A DNA stretch of 64,000 bases from Pegoplata infirma (lineage: Eukaryota; Arthropoda; Insecta; Diptera; Anthomyiidae): contig OY992537.1 of assembly GCA_963921195.1 (NCBI GenBank), forward strand, positions 244,038,414-244,102,413, read 5' to 3'. Below the pieces are notes generated by a model. It did not search any database and had not been told where the DNA came from. It worked only from the letters and a program-made list of their open reading frames with translations. This document shows positions 1 through 13,400 of the stretch, piece after piece; the first letter of the stretch is position 1, and each line of letters starts with the position of its first letter. The position numbers were made by a program, and so were the translations under genes.

Positions 1-215
1 ATTTCAAAGCATTCAGAGAAAACTCCCAAACCCATACTGTTGTTCTTTGCCCACGTTGAGATGATTTTCAGCCCTGATTCCATGAGTTCGCTAATCGTTG
101 GTAAAAACTTACCAGCGTAGGTAACCACCTTGATACCCATTCCATTGAATGACTCGATGATCTCATTTATAACAAGATTCCACAGAAGAGGAGAGATAAC
201 TCCCCTTTCTGGCTA
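1..215 (-). pseudogene. non-LTR retrotransposon reverse transcriptase fragment
   Basis: Read on the - strand, this stretch encodes a reverse-transcriptase block with GVISPLLW followed by a region ending in VVTYAGKF. It resembles the palm domain of Jockey/R1-type non-LTR retrotransposons. The catalytic YADD box is not intact: the sequence reads YAGK. The fragment runs off the left window edge and abuts another fragment in the opposite orientation, so it is a dead, rearranged copy. Confidence 0.6.
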
Positions 216-430
216 GTCTTTACATTTTGTCGTACCGTTCAGGGGTCTTTCCCTCATGTTGGAAGGCTGCCAATGTGCAGCCAATCGCTAAAAAGGGTGC
301 GGCTTATAACGTTGATAATTATCGCTCAATCGCTATATGGTCAGCGCTCTCGAAAGTGGTGGAGAGCATAGTAAATTGCCATCGTGTTAGGTATCTGACT
401 AACTTACTTTTAAACGATCGTCAGTAGAAC
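216..430 (+). pseudogene. non-LTR reverse transcriptase fragment (finger region)
   Basis: The + strand encodes residues like SGVFPSCWKAANVQPIAKKG, then NYRSIAIWSALSKVVESIV. This is the usual N-terminal RT segment of Jockey-clade elements (family pattern: wk-a-v-pi-KkG, nYRPIa-s-lsKv-E). The open frame lasts only about 66 codons. A second, partly matching copy of its 3' half lies at about 795-1010, so the locus carries an internal duplication of retroelement debris. Confidence 0.65.
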
Positions 431-1260
431 TCTTACTTATGGGGATCTGTTTATATGGGGATCTTATGGGGATCTGTTGGCGTTCCCTTCGGAACGTTGA
501 AGTCATTCAGGTCATCGAAAAATCTTTACCCCAAATGCTTAAGGCGGCTTCTCATTAGGCCCAGACATTCACATAACAAGTGCTTCACAGACTTCCCTCC
601 TCAACTTCTACAGTAGTCCCTATCAGAAATTCCCATACGCACGGCCATCTTTCCAATTATACAGTTTCCTGTAAGTACTCCTACTAATAGGCTAACCACC
701 CGTTTGCCAAAAGTAAGAAGACTTTTTGTCCTCTTGGGCTTCGGAAGTGACCACAGAGTTCTCGATATCCTGCACGTAGTGATATCACCTATCTTTCATT
801 CTATTCTCAGATATCCTATAGCCCAATCGCAATATGGTCAACGCTCTCGAAAGTGGTGGAGAGCATAGTAAATTGCCGTCTTGTTAGGTATCTGACTAAC
901 TAATTTACTTTTAAACGATCGACAGTAGAGTTTTCGGAGAACTCTTTCTAATGGGGATCTGTTGGCGTTCCCTTCGGAACGTTGAAGTCATTCGGGTCAT
1001 CGAAAAATCATTTCTGAATGCTTTCTTCCAGGATCTGACTGTATTCCTGCAAGTCTGGTTAAACCAACATTTATCCCTTGGTTTAGCTGAAATGAGCTTC
1101 GATGGAATGCATAACTTGTTTCCAAGCACTATAAAATGTTCAACCATTTTCGCAGCTGCCTCAACAGTCACCAAAAAGTTGTTGAGCTCTGCCCAACGGG
1201 CCTTCTCATATATAAATACTGAACGCTTCGTTGCTGTTGTCGAAACGTTACGAAGATCAG
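431..1260. repeat. rearranged non-LTR element debris with internal duplication
   Basis: Sequence at about 346-520 recurs at about 840-1010, including the word CTCTCGAAAGTGGTGGAGAG and the later GATCTGTTGGCGTTCCC. On the - strand, 911-1174 is open and reads like the linker between endonuclease and RT of a non-LTR element (CWFNQTC, then WKKAFRND). The open stretches on either strand are too short and shuffled to be a gene. Confidence 0.5.
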
Positions 1261-1544
1261 AGTAGAAGAAGGATGCGAAAATGGTGCAATGTATTGATGC
1301 AACATGGGTTATTTTACGTGTTTTTCACCTGCGAACAGAATGCCACCTAAGCGAAATTTTTAAGCTTTTATAAAGCCAGTGTAAATTTGAAGTTTTTTAT
1401 ATGGAGTTTGACAGATTTTCACGTAAAACCCGAGCAACTTACTTAGCTTAAGTATTAAATTTTCAAAAAAACTCAGAACTATCTAGTTTCCTACGCATAA
1501 TATAAAATTTCGAAAGTAATAGAGTTTTAAAACTTAATGTGCTA

Positions 1545-1826
1545 CTAAAGTATTTCTCGCAGGTGGTGTAATCTGGATACAAATAGACACCTTTTGCCTG
1601 GTATTTCCATATTTGCAATGTCCTGAGTGATGCAGTTATAAGTTGTTGGCACTGTAAGATGAGTTATTTCAGATAAATTTACAAAAAAATTGTGAATGAA
1701 AATAATTGTTTGCATGCTGGTGCGAGAAACATTACCAAAAATATGATTGTCCAATTTTCGATTCAAATAATCCAAATAAAAAGCTTTAATGAACTTAAAC
1801 GCATATGAAAATGCGATTTTTGTCAT
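1545..1826 (-). CDS. hypothetical 93-aa ORF upstream of Ac3
   Basis: A 93-codon ORF starts at an ATG on the - strand (complement of 1824-1826) and ends at 1545. The protein has mixed, protein-like composition, beginning MTKIAFSYAFKF and ending SRLHHLREIL, with no motif I recognise. It lies about 250 bp upstream of and divergent from the Ac3 start. It could be an exon of an unannotated gene, part of a degraded transposon, or chance. I assign no function. Confidence 0.25.
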   Translation of the reverse strand: MTKIAFSYAFKFIKAFYLDYLNRKLDNHIFGNVSRTSMQTIIFIHNFFVNLSEITHLTVPTTYNCITQDIANMEIPGKRCLFVSRLHHLREIL

Positions 1827-2079
1827 AAACAATTTATTTATTCTCTTAAATAACCGTTAGTTGTCGAAACGTTTTTGAAGAAAACACATTTCGCATTTTT
1901 TCGCTGAAAGTATTTCATGCACACTTTTAATAATTTCGTTTAAATACATCTTTGTTTTAATTTTAGCCAATAAAATGCCGCAAAATTGTAAAGAAAAGGT
2001 TGTGATTTAAAAAGATAACACCAGAAATTAACGTTAAGTTAATCATTTAACAATATAGCTGATATAAAACAAACGCGAT

Positions 2080-5000
2080 ATGACAGAAACAAAATTAAAT
2101 AATTGCAATAATATAGAAAATGGTGTGTCAATAGCATCAATCAATAAAAACAAGGACGAAAATGAGTCCTCTGAAGGGCCCACCGTTACTTTGCCCCACT
2201 CCGTTTTAAATAATTTATTTACAACATTTTATGTTAATCAAAGACGTGAAGCTCTAAAATGGTTCCTTGCCGCATATCTTTGCTTTAGTATATACACCCT
2301 TGGAATACCAGCCGATCAAACAATTCAAAGTAGAAGTAAGTAACAGTTTTTTTTTTTTTTAATTTTTAATATTAATGTAGATTTTAAAGGGCAGTTTACA
2401 TGTTAACTACCCTTGACCACCCTTATCTACTATTTCCCAGTATTGGTGATACGATTTGCCGGGTTTAAATAATTTTGTATGAAACATTATTTGAATTTGA
2501 CAATTGTTATCCTCCCATACTGGGAAATAGTAGATAAGGGTGGTCAAGGGTAGTTAACATGTAAATCAAGCTTAAAAAAATTTAAAATTAACAAAACCCG
2601 GCAAATCGTATCACCAATTCTGGGAAATAGTGGATAAGGGTGGTCAAGGGTAGTTAACATGTAAACTGCCTTAAAATAACACATTTCTGCTAAAATTTTA
2701 TAAATTATTGTTTCAAAATTATTTATCTTAAATTTAACAAGCTGACGTTTAAAGAACGATTAACACAAATGTACTGTAGTAAAGTATCATTCTTTTAAAG
2801 TAGTTGTTTTTGTCTATATATTACCCCTCGGCTACACCTTCCATAACGTTCCGAGACCAAGTTGACAGAATTGAGATATCTTCTTAGTGGGGTGTTTAGC
2901 AATGACTTTGAACGTGTTTAACTTGCGCCGCTAGCGAAAAACGAAGAAAGTTTTGTGGTATCGCTATGGGCCAAAAGGTCTATGGGATGTGTAAATCGTA
3001 TACCGCCACCCTCACCTAACCTTAGTATACATATCCGCTTTAAACAGGAGATTTCTTGCAAAATTCGGATAGATACATATAAATAAGGATAGAACAAGAA
3101 AAAAACATTTTCAACTTTATTAACGAATAGTACCGATCGTATCGAGGCCGAAAATAAAATTGTATTGTTCATTCTTAGTGTTTATAAAAAACCGACATTT
3201 TGGAAAACCGGTTTCTCGGTTAACCGAAAATCAGCTTTTTCGGTTAACCGGTTTTCTCGGTTAAACCGGAATAAAAAAACCGGTTAACCGGTTTTTTTCT
3301 TAAACTGACAAATCCAAAAAACACTTTAAAAAATAACTATTCTTTTTCAATAATAAAGCGAATATGGCTTAAGTTGACATATTTGTTTCTTTCAGCTAGG
3401 TTCGCAAATGTCACTCTATAAAAATAGTGCTATTTAAATAATGTACTTCAATATCCCATATTCACTGGAACTTTAATTTATTTTTATTATTTTTATTTAA
3501 AAAAAAAAACAATTCATTACAAGTAAATTGCAGTTCCGTATTTTATTTTGATATTATTTTATTGACATTTTCGCCATTCACAGGAATTTTAGTATCTGGA
3601 TAACAGTCACTTATTATGTTTTTCATGAAAGTGTCGAAAAAGAGCTTACAACGGTGAGCATTTTAAATGTTTATCAGATTCGGAATAAAATTTGTATTTG
3701 GAAAATTGTTTCTTGCAGGCAAAAAATATTTTAGACTTTCTTTCTTACGGATTTTCAAGGTGTTTTCAACGAAATTTTTAAAATATCATACAAAAATTGG
3801 TGTAACCCTTAATATTTGCAAAAATATTCCGTTTTGAATGTATTAAAAAAAACCGGTTAACCGACAGAAAAAAACCGGTTTTCGGTGCACCGGAAATTTT
3901 CAATTCCGGTTAACCGGTTTGCAAAAAAACCGAAATTTTGTGAAAAAACCGGTTTTTCGGTTAACCGGTTTATAAACACTATTCATTCTACTCATTACCT
4001 CTACTAGAGGAATCGAAATGTCAGTTTCTACATGTTCCGCCAACGATTCAGAGCGATTTCTTGCACATTCATTAGCTTATTCGTTGCCAACAACCCCACC
4101 TTGTCCAGGGCTCAGATTAGCTTGACTATGTGCTTTAGGATTTGGCGAACTGATTGTATACAATTTCTAACGATTCCTGTTTTCACCGTGGTTGATTCCA
4201 AGGGCTTCAGAGTTGCAAGACTATCCACGCAAATGTTTATGGTGCAAGGAGACCAAGAAGATCTGCCCTTAACTGGCGCACGTCTTTAAATAAGATGGTC
4301 AAGCAGTTTGACATACGACTCATACTGGTCCAGGGCACAAAGACATTCCCGGGAATTTTAAAGCCGAAGAGTTTGCATGGAAACTACCTTTCAGGTTTCA
4401 AAACAACTGACACTTGCGAGCAAAATTACGCAACGGAGACTAATCACAGATGGCCACATGGATGGACGTGTGAGACTACATGACAGATTTGGCCTTCTCT
4501 TATGTTATATTTCCACTGCATTCAAAAACACATGTTTTCGCAAATCATATCGTTCTGTTCTTTATGCTATTACAATTAAACAATACTTCTCTTACAACAT
4601 GTTTTGCTAAAACATGTGTTTTTGAATGCAGAGGAAACATAACATTAATTAGAAGTTCACAAGTGAGCTGATATCGCTTCCAAGAGGATAGATTTCGACG
4701 GGGGTTGCTGTAATTACCGGACACTGTCTTATAGGAAAGCACGCAGATCGTTTAAATGTGTCGTCAAATGACCTTTGTCGGAGTTGCATGGATGAGGTGG
4801 AGTTGGCAACTGTCGAACACTTTATCCGCCATTGCTCTGCACTTTCTGGTCAAAGACTTCCTTCGCTTTGTGGGATGTCTAAATTCAATATTTTAGGGGT
4901 TTTATGAGGTATCAAATTGGTTTAACGGCAGGAACTAATAAGGTCCGTGGTATCACAAAGGACCTCAGAGTCTATGTATGCTGACGTTTTACGTCAACCT

Positions 5001-7471
5001 AACCTGTCCCCAAGAGCGTTGCAAATACATTTTCGACTCTCTTAACCTAAGAGCCGATTTGAGTGCTTTTGTAAGGTAGAATGTTGAGTATCATTTCCAG
5101 ACCTGTCTGGGGTGTTAGTCTTATAGCACCAGTGATGCCCACACACGCCAGTGGTTGATTATTCTGTAGGTTATAAAGACATGATTTCTTATCTACTGTT
5201 CTCCACCAAAGGTACCATAGGTTTGTAGTTATTGGTCTAATTGCACAGTGCAACAACCAAAAGCTTTTTTTTAGTTTAGCGCTAGTTTTTTTTACACGCA
5301 TTTGAAGTTGGTGAACTTTAATTATAATTATAATAATTGCTTGAAAACTGTATAAAGCGTATGATTAATTTTGTAATTGGCTTTAAACAACAATCATACG
5401 CAACGCTGCACAGTGGATTATTTTTAATAATTTGAAAATTCAGTAAGTAGTTACCGGACCGATTGCAGCGAAATTAATACCGGTTATAGCTAACGTAATT
5501 TCGAGCTAAAGTTTCGACGCTGAACCCCACAAGTCCAATAAGGACACCACCAGGGGCAGCTTAAGTAGCACGTGTTTAGTACACAAAAACTTTAAATGCT
5601 TTCAAATCACCAACTTTAAATGCGTGTAAAAAATAATCTAGCGTTGAACTAAAAAAAAAAAACGTCTTGAGGGTTTTGTTATGTAAAATGTCAACTTTTA
5701 TTTACTTTTGGTTTCATCCCATTCCGATTCGAAAAGTTCGATTTTGTATCACTGTGTTATTGAAGTACACATCCAGTGTATGATAATGGTTTAAGACCCC
5801 ACCTTCTTCTTAAAGTCCTCTTCCAGGTGTAAATAACAATTTAAAGATTTATTCATCTTCCTCTGCATTTTTTTCATCCAAACTTTGATTACAGGATGAC
5901 ACCTAGGCATTTCGCCTAAATAGAAAGTTCCATGGTTGTTCCACCTAGATTTAGAAGATCAAACCTGTCTATCTTACAAGGAAGATCTCTCTGTTGTCAC
6001 CCGCTGATCTTTATGGAATTGGTTTTTTATAGAGCAGGAAAAATAAAGGGACACGTATTTTTTTCAGCGGCCCAAATTCATATTTAGGGGGTGAAAATGA
6101 GTAGGGAAAAAACGGTAATTTTTCAGTTTTTTGCATTTATCACCTATATTATACAAAGAAACCTAGTCATGTTACATACCAAATTAAAGGTCTTTGGAAA
6201 ACATATATTCCCGTGGAAAGAACGGGTGCAAACATGCACAACTTTTTTTCATATTGAGTAAAATGACAAAATTTTATGACATTTTTGTAATAAGTCGAAA
6301 AATATTAACTTTTTTGCAATGTTGTTAGCATCACGAGATAGGTATTTTAAATACCTGATACCAAATATGCCTATACTTATTTTGAGTAAATAGGCGTAAA
6401 TCGTAAAAAACTGAAAAAGGTCAACTTCCACCCATACAAATCGATCCCCCCCTAAAAATGAGTTTGGGCCGCTAGAAACGTGTCGAATTAATTTTCGTTC
6501 TGAACAACATATCCAAATTTTACGAAGATCGGAGGGTGACACCAGGGAGACTCTCCTTGTTAGTCTTTTTTGTAAACAAAACGAGTTCAGTTTTAACGGT
6601 TAGGTAACCGTTCTCTTTTGTTAACCTTTATTACTGATTTCATAAGTTCACTATTCGTTGGTAAAAATAAACCTTTGAAAAGGAGCACAACGTCATTATG
6701 TTTTCTGTTATGTGACTCGAGGATCTTATTTATCACATGATTTCACAGAAGGGAAGATATTACTCCTCCTTGTGGAGTGTCTCTTGTAACGACTTTTCTC
6801 ACTTCACCATTCCCTACCTTGGAGTTAATTGCTGTACTTTTCAGCATACCCGTCCATAGAGTTATCTGTAGGTCCGTGTATGTATTTTTTAGGGCTTGAT
6901 AATACTCATAATTACGAGAAAATTCGAAATTTAAAATTGTTACCTTAACCTTACTCTCAGACATCCCAAATATAGATTAAAAAAAAATTTTTCTGGTGGT
7001 ATCATTTTTATGTAAAATTAAATTTATCTTATTTCAGCATGTTATATAATATTCGATTTAATAGCCGTCAGTAGTTGGCTACTGATGTTTGGAGCCAGCA
7101 AATATGAAAGAGTTAAATCGAAAAGACCTTTTTATATTGGTATATTCATAAGCAGTGCACCAGTAGTAATATGGACATGTTTTATAGTACATTTTGTGAC
7201 TTACTCTTTCGTCCAGCAAGTAGCAATATCCGCCAGGTTTGTCAACAAACATTTGCTTAATGAAAGCTAATTTAATTCCCCCTTCCTCCTTTACCTTGTT
7301 TACTACTTTAGAGAACTCTTGGGATGGGCTATATTATTTAATTTTCTGGTACCCGTGAGTTTACCTGTTCCTTTGTATTATACAGGATGTTTTATGTGTT
7401 GTATAACCTTCTTTGGTTACTATGCCCTCATCTATTTGTCGTCACGGGATGATCCAATGTTTAATGAAATG
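2080..7471 (+). CDS. Ac3: Ac3 exons 1-3: N-tail and first membrane helices
   Basis: Exon 1 (2080-2335) starts at ATG and encodes a polar tail of about 55 residues, then [20 protein letters not shown], close to the ADCY3 segment just before M1, then the first helix ([18 protein letters not shown]). Exon 2 (7038-7236) encodes two more hydrophobic segments and exon 3 (7312-7471) two others. Splice phases run 1, 2, 0. Intron 1 (4.7 kb) is almost entirely transposon debris. TTTTAG at 1960-1965 could be a 5' UTR acceptor, but I cannot place the promoter. Confidence 0.85.
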
Positions 7472-10400
7472 GTAATTTAATATACATATCGCTCATTTAC
7501 TTGTATAGTGTCATAACTCAAAAAATGTTATTTTTGAGTTAATAATGTAGCATTTTTCGTTATATCATGCTTTATATTGTGTCAAAAATTCGTATTTATA
7601 TCTTTAAAACTCATCATTTGAGAAGAAACTACGTAATTATTACATTTTTTATGTACCGGCCATTTTCAATGAACAACCAGTTTCAATTTTAAACTTTAAA
7701 CGCGTTTTCTGCAAAATGAAACATTTTGAGTTATGACACTATACAAGTAAATGAGCGATATGTAAATGTTTGTTTTTGTTGTGGAGTAATTTTAATATTT
7801 TAAATATATGATGATGGTAAAGTTGCTGGCAAATATGGTTTTAGTTTCGGCTGCTCTAATTATTGGCCTTTTATACTACGACATGAATGCAGCTAAACAA
7901 CGACGCGCATTCTTGGAGGCCAAAAAGAGTTTGGAAGTGAAAATGATTATTGAGGAAGAATCTGCTGAACAAGAACGTCTCCTGTTGTCAGTTCTTCCCA
8001 AACATGTAGCTGAAAAAATGAGACAAGACTTAGGATCCACTAGTTCTGAGCCGTTTAAAAAAATCTATATGAGTCGTCATGAAAATGTTAGGTAAGAAAT
8101 CGTCCGTCCGTCATTTAATTAATTTTATTAAGGCTAATTTGTATGTATACATTTGCTTAAAGTATTTTATATGCTGACATTGTGGGATTCACCGCCATAT
8201 CATCCACATACAGTGCTCAGGATTTGGTGAAGATGCTAAATGAACTATTTGCCCGTTTTGATAGGTTGGCGGAGGTAAATTGTCACATAAATTTGAATGG
8301 ATTTTCATGAACGTTCATTTGGTTTGTTTAAATATCCTTGGATTACGTTTACATATTAATTTCGTTTACTTTTTGTTGATTTAATATTTATTTATGTGGC
8401 TAACTGCCGAGTTTATTTTGTTTTGATTAACCTTCACGTTTTTTTTTTTAATTTTTATATCAATACACATACATATTCATATAATGTACAAAAAAAAAAA
8501 GTTCTGTATTTATTTAACACCTTCCATATTGTTTAACGCAACCAACTTAAACATTTCCAATTGTATTTAAAAAAATTTCAAATAAATTTTAAAATTGTCC
8601 AGGCATTTCATACCACTGTCCCACTACAGAAAACCCACTATTAAATAACAAAAATTAAATTTTCCGTTCTACGATATTAGATATATTAAAAAAGTAGGCG
8701 TAAAAGTAGGCGTGGCCAATTTTTTTTTTTCGTAAAAACCCAAGTTGGATTATGACGAACATTAAAAAAGAAATGCCAATTTGGTCCAGCCGTACTTCAA
8801 ATTTAAGATATATTAAAAAATGTGGGCGTGGTCATTTTTTATTTCCGTAGAAACCTATGTTTTAACAAACATGAAAAAAAGATTTATTTCACTCGGCCTA
8901 ACCCTTCTCCAATTTTAAGTATATTAAAAAAAGTAGGCGTGGTCAATTTTTCTTTCCCTAAAAACCTAATTTGGACTTTGAAAAATATTAAAAAAAATTA
9001 TCCAATTTGGCGCGATTACCAACGAACGACATTTGATTTTTATTTATAAAGAAGAAGTTAGAAGATTTATGCAAATTAAACATAATGAAGTATTTAAAAT
9101 AAAAGTTTGTTATATATTAAATAACACAGGGCAACCCTTTTTTTTGCCCGGGTTCTGATAGATAATTTTGGGTATTAGGGGTACGCTGATTTCAAATCTG
9201 GCTACCGTTTTTTTGGGTCAGCTCTATTTTTTGAGATATAGCCTAAGGAAACTTTGAAAATTGGCTGTTTTTGGCATGTTTGTGAGTCTATATTTACCAA
9301 CACTAGTCTTACATCCAAAAAGTGAATGACGATTTTAGGTATGTTGGATATGCTGATTCCAAAAATGCTCTTAGTTTTGTTGAGTCATCTTTAGTTTTTG
9401 AGATATCGCTAAAATAAAATTTTTAAATTTATGACCTCTATAATTTTGTCTGAATATTTATGCCCTTTTTAATAACTCGAAAACTAAAGCTAATACCAGT
9501 TTTGGAATCCTGGCATCCAATATAGTTAAGTTCGTGTTTAAAACTGAGGCACTAAAATTTTTTTTGGAAATTATAGCCTAGCAAAATTGGTAAAAAAACG
9601 CACTTTTTCGACTCTTCAACAGCGAGAACGCGAGCTGATGGAAACAATTGGATAACAGATTCGGAATCAGCACACTAAAATCCATATAAATCAGTTGTCA
9701 AAGGTCAGGCAAATTGAAAAAGTTCAAATTTTGTCAACCTGTGTAATTTAAAATTCCAAAACTTTCGAAAGAAGTTTGGAATTTTTTTATATTTAAACTT
9801 TGTTACCAAATTCATGCCACATTTTTGAGCCAAATCGGTCCAGCCTTTCTCAAGTATTGCGATTACCAAAGAACAGAGCTTCGAAGGATTTCATTCCCTA
9901 ATTCGATTTGGCATTCCGAATGAAAATTTTGTGATTCCATTCCCCAATCACATTTTAGCGAATTGAATTTAGACTCATTCGATTTATAAATATCAAATGC
10001 ATTCAAATTATCTTTCATTCGACTTTTAAAGATCGAATGCCTTCCATTGCGAATGCAATCGATTGTCTTTTCATTCAATTTGAAAAATCGAATGGCTTAT
10101 TCATTCATTGCATAAAAAAAACTTTAAATACCGATATCTCGAAAACTAAGCAAAATAGAGAAAAACGGAGCTAATTTTTGGTTCTTAGAATCCGCATGGT
10201 ATCGCCAAAGCTCTTCACATGTGTCGAACCGAGTGGGCCCTAATTTTGAATCTAATGTGAAGAGGGTCGGTCATACCACAATTTGGCTCCGTTTTGATCC
10301 ATCTTGCTTATTTTTCGAAATATCGCCATTTAAAGTTTTTTATGCAATGAATGAATAAGCCATTCTATTTTTCAAATTAAAAAAAAATCGAATGAACAAG

Positions 10401-13400
10401 AAATCGTTACATTTTGTGCTCTAAAATGCATATAACTCATGAACCAATACACATGAAAAGACCGTACATACATAAAAACATTGATATTGACGTCACCTTT
10501 CATCGTAAATTTACAGAAACAAAATCGGCTTAGACAGTATTGAATTACTATTATACAACTTCAAAATAAGTTTGAAAAATTTTTAAGCACCTTGAGACAA
10601 TAATTTTGAAATACATTGACATTTTGAAAAACAATTAGACAATTTTAAAATACATTTGGATAAATAGCATTTGGACTATTTTGAAACTTATTTGGACAAT
10701 TAAAAAAAAAAAAACATTTGAAAAATTTTCAAATATATTTCCAATTGTATTTTACAAGCAATACAATTGGAAATGGTGTAGTTTAAGTTAATGTTTAAAT
10801 GTGGAAATAAGTTTTACAAAAGTTTTAAATAAGTTGGCTTTGTTATGCACCTACATAAACAGTCCTCTTATTATCCTTTATTGTTTGCTTTTACGTTTCG
10901 TATTGAATTTTATGTTCTTACATTTTCATTTTGTTGTTAACATTTAACGGGCGACACTGACAAAGGCCATAATTGAACGACCATTTAAAAAACAGTTACC
11001 AGCACTTAGTTAACACTTTTTTTCATTTATTTCTTTATCGTCCTTTCACTATTTTTCTCCTATTATATCACAATATAAAATACTTGGTTGGTTAGAAATA
11101 TCAACAACTACGTATAAAAATTCTAGGTGATTGCTATTATTGCATTAGTGGAGCCCCAGACGAGAGACCAGATCATGCTGTGCTTTGTGTACACATGGGT
11201 TTGTCAATGGTTAAGGCAATAAAGTAAGTCTATAATAGAGACGACAATTTAAGAATGATGTGGTGATGAAGATGATGATGATGTGTCAAATGGGGGATGG
11301 ATGAATGGTGGCCATGGACAGGCCGTCATTTATAAATAACCCATAGTTGTTTATTGGTCTTGTGTTTAATTTTGTGTTGTTTTGTCCTTTTTTTCGTGTT
11401 TTTTTTTTGTTTGTGTATAGATATGTGCAGCAAAAGGCCAATTCACCTGTTGATATGCGAGTTGGTATACATACGGGTGCTGTTTTAGCCGGCATATTGG
11501 GGCAGCGGCAGTGGCAATTTGATGTCTATTCAAAGGACGTTGAATTGGCTAATAAAATGGAATCAAGCGGAAAGGCTGGGTAAGTAAAATATAACTCTAT
11601 GCATGTATGTACATTAGGGTGGGTCGATGATATGCATATTTGCGAATCTCGTTAACTTATTAACTGATAACGGAAAAAATTATAAAACAAAATTTAGGAG
11701 AGTACTTTTAGTTCGCGGTTTAAAAAAAAAATATTTTAAAAGTTTTGTAAAAAAAATCTTATTAAGAAAAAAATTCAAAAAAATTTTAGCTGATCAATTT
11801 TGGTCCATGGAAGCATTTCAAAAGCCATAAAAGTAAGATTTTCAAAGGTGGTTAAATAAATCGTATTAAGAAAATAAAATAAAAATACTTAAGCGGATCG
11901 GTATAGTTCATGGTTGCATTTTAAAAATCTGTAAAGTATAAAATACCCCAGCAAAAAATAAACGAAGTGGTTCAAAAAGGATTAGTTGTTTCACTACATA
12001 CAAAGTAGCGATAGGTGCCGAACTTCATATTCCGTAGGAAGTACTTTTAAAATCACTTCAAAAAATGCTACAAAATAACAACAAAAACATCTTTCACCAG
12101 ATCTTTACTTAATGATTTAGAAGTACCTCTTTCATGTTCTTAGGAATTAAATCAAATTAAATCAAATCACCACAACATATGAACTTCTTTTTCAACTGAA
12201 ACACTTAGAATGGGGGTGATACACGAAGTATGCAATATTTTCTTCGTCCAGCTTCAGATAGATCTAAGTTTTGCAAAAATGGTGACAAAATTTGGTAATG
12301 ACATTTCATTTCTCTTTATTTAGAGCTTAAAAAATCGAAAAGACAAAAATCGATTATTGGTAAATTGTTCAAATTTCATACAAGCAATTTGACGTTTAAC
12401 TAAAATTCTATATCTTATATCGAAAGAAGGTGGTCCTAAATTTAATGAATACATTTACGAACTAAAGCGGATGTAGCTGCATCATTATAATTACTATTTT
12501 TTTTAACTCGAAGTATGTACATATATACGTTTGATTATCAATGAAATTAATTTTTCCATCACGTAAGGTTTTTTAGATATTCGCGTTTGAATATTTAAAT
12601 ATTTGGGTCACCTCTGTAACGTATTTTTAAGTTGCTCAAACACAATAGTTCTCGATTTAGTAAAAATAAGAAATCTTTATTACAAATCTGGCATCCAAAT
12701 TTTTCTATCGCGTACTGTTTTTAAAATATTAGCGTTTGAAAATCTCAAACTCCACTATTATGTACTTATATGCTTTATAAATAAAATTTTCAAACGCGAA
12801 TATCTCAAAAACAGAACATGTTTGAAAAATTTTGATTGCAGTTTTGGATTCAGGAGGTCCATTTTATATGAAATCAAGTCCTATTTGGTGGAAGCAACGT
12901 AAGAATGCGTAACAGTGGACCCTTCAAAGTGCTAAAATATTGTTTTTTTTTACTTTTTAACAGCGAATATCTCAAAAACGGTATGTGCTAGACGGTAGAT
13001 TTGGAAGCAGGAGACCAAAATCTATAAGGACCAGTTAGAAAATTCACTGGGAGGTTTTTGCTGTCGAACAGTGTTTTTAGTGTAAATATAACAAAAAAAT
13101 ACTTTTCAGTCAATCTTACAAAAATAAGTGAAAAAAGAACTTCTAATTTAGAAGTTCTAAATCACCAAATAAAAATGACATAATCACACCCAAAATGCCA
13201 AGAAATATGTACTTCTAAAGAAGTGATGAAAAAAGCGCTTCCAAAAGGTCAAGTTATATTAACATCCGGATCACTACTTCAGAAGTTGTGATAAAAATGT
13301 TAATATATATGTACATAATAAACACTAGTGATATATGTTATACTTAAGTGTCAATCTTTCGCCACTGAAAAGTGGCGAAAAAAAGAACATACTTTGTGTG

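Noticed and set aside
911..1265. Overlapping ORFs on both strands as a host gene
   Set aside because: The - strand frame resembles a non-LTR element linker and the region is part of a local duplication of retroelement debris.
8690..9010. CRISPR-like regular repeats
   Set aside because: The units are contiguous diverged tandem repeats without unique spacers, in a eukaryotic intron.
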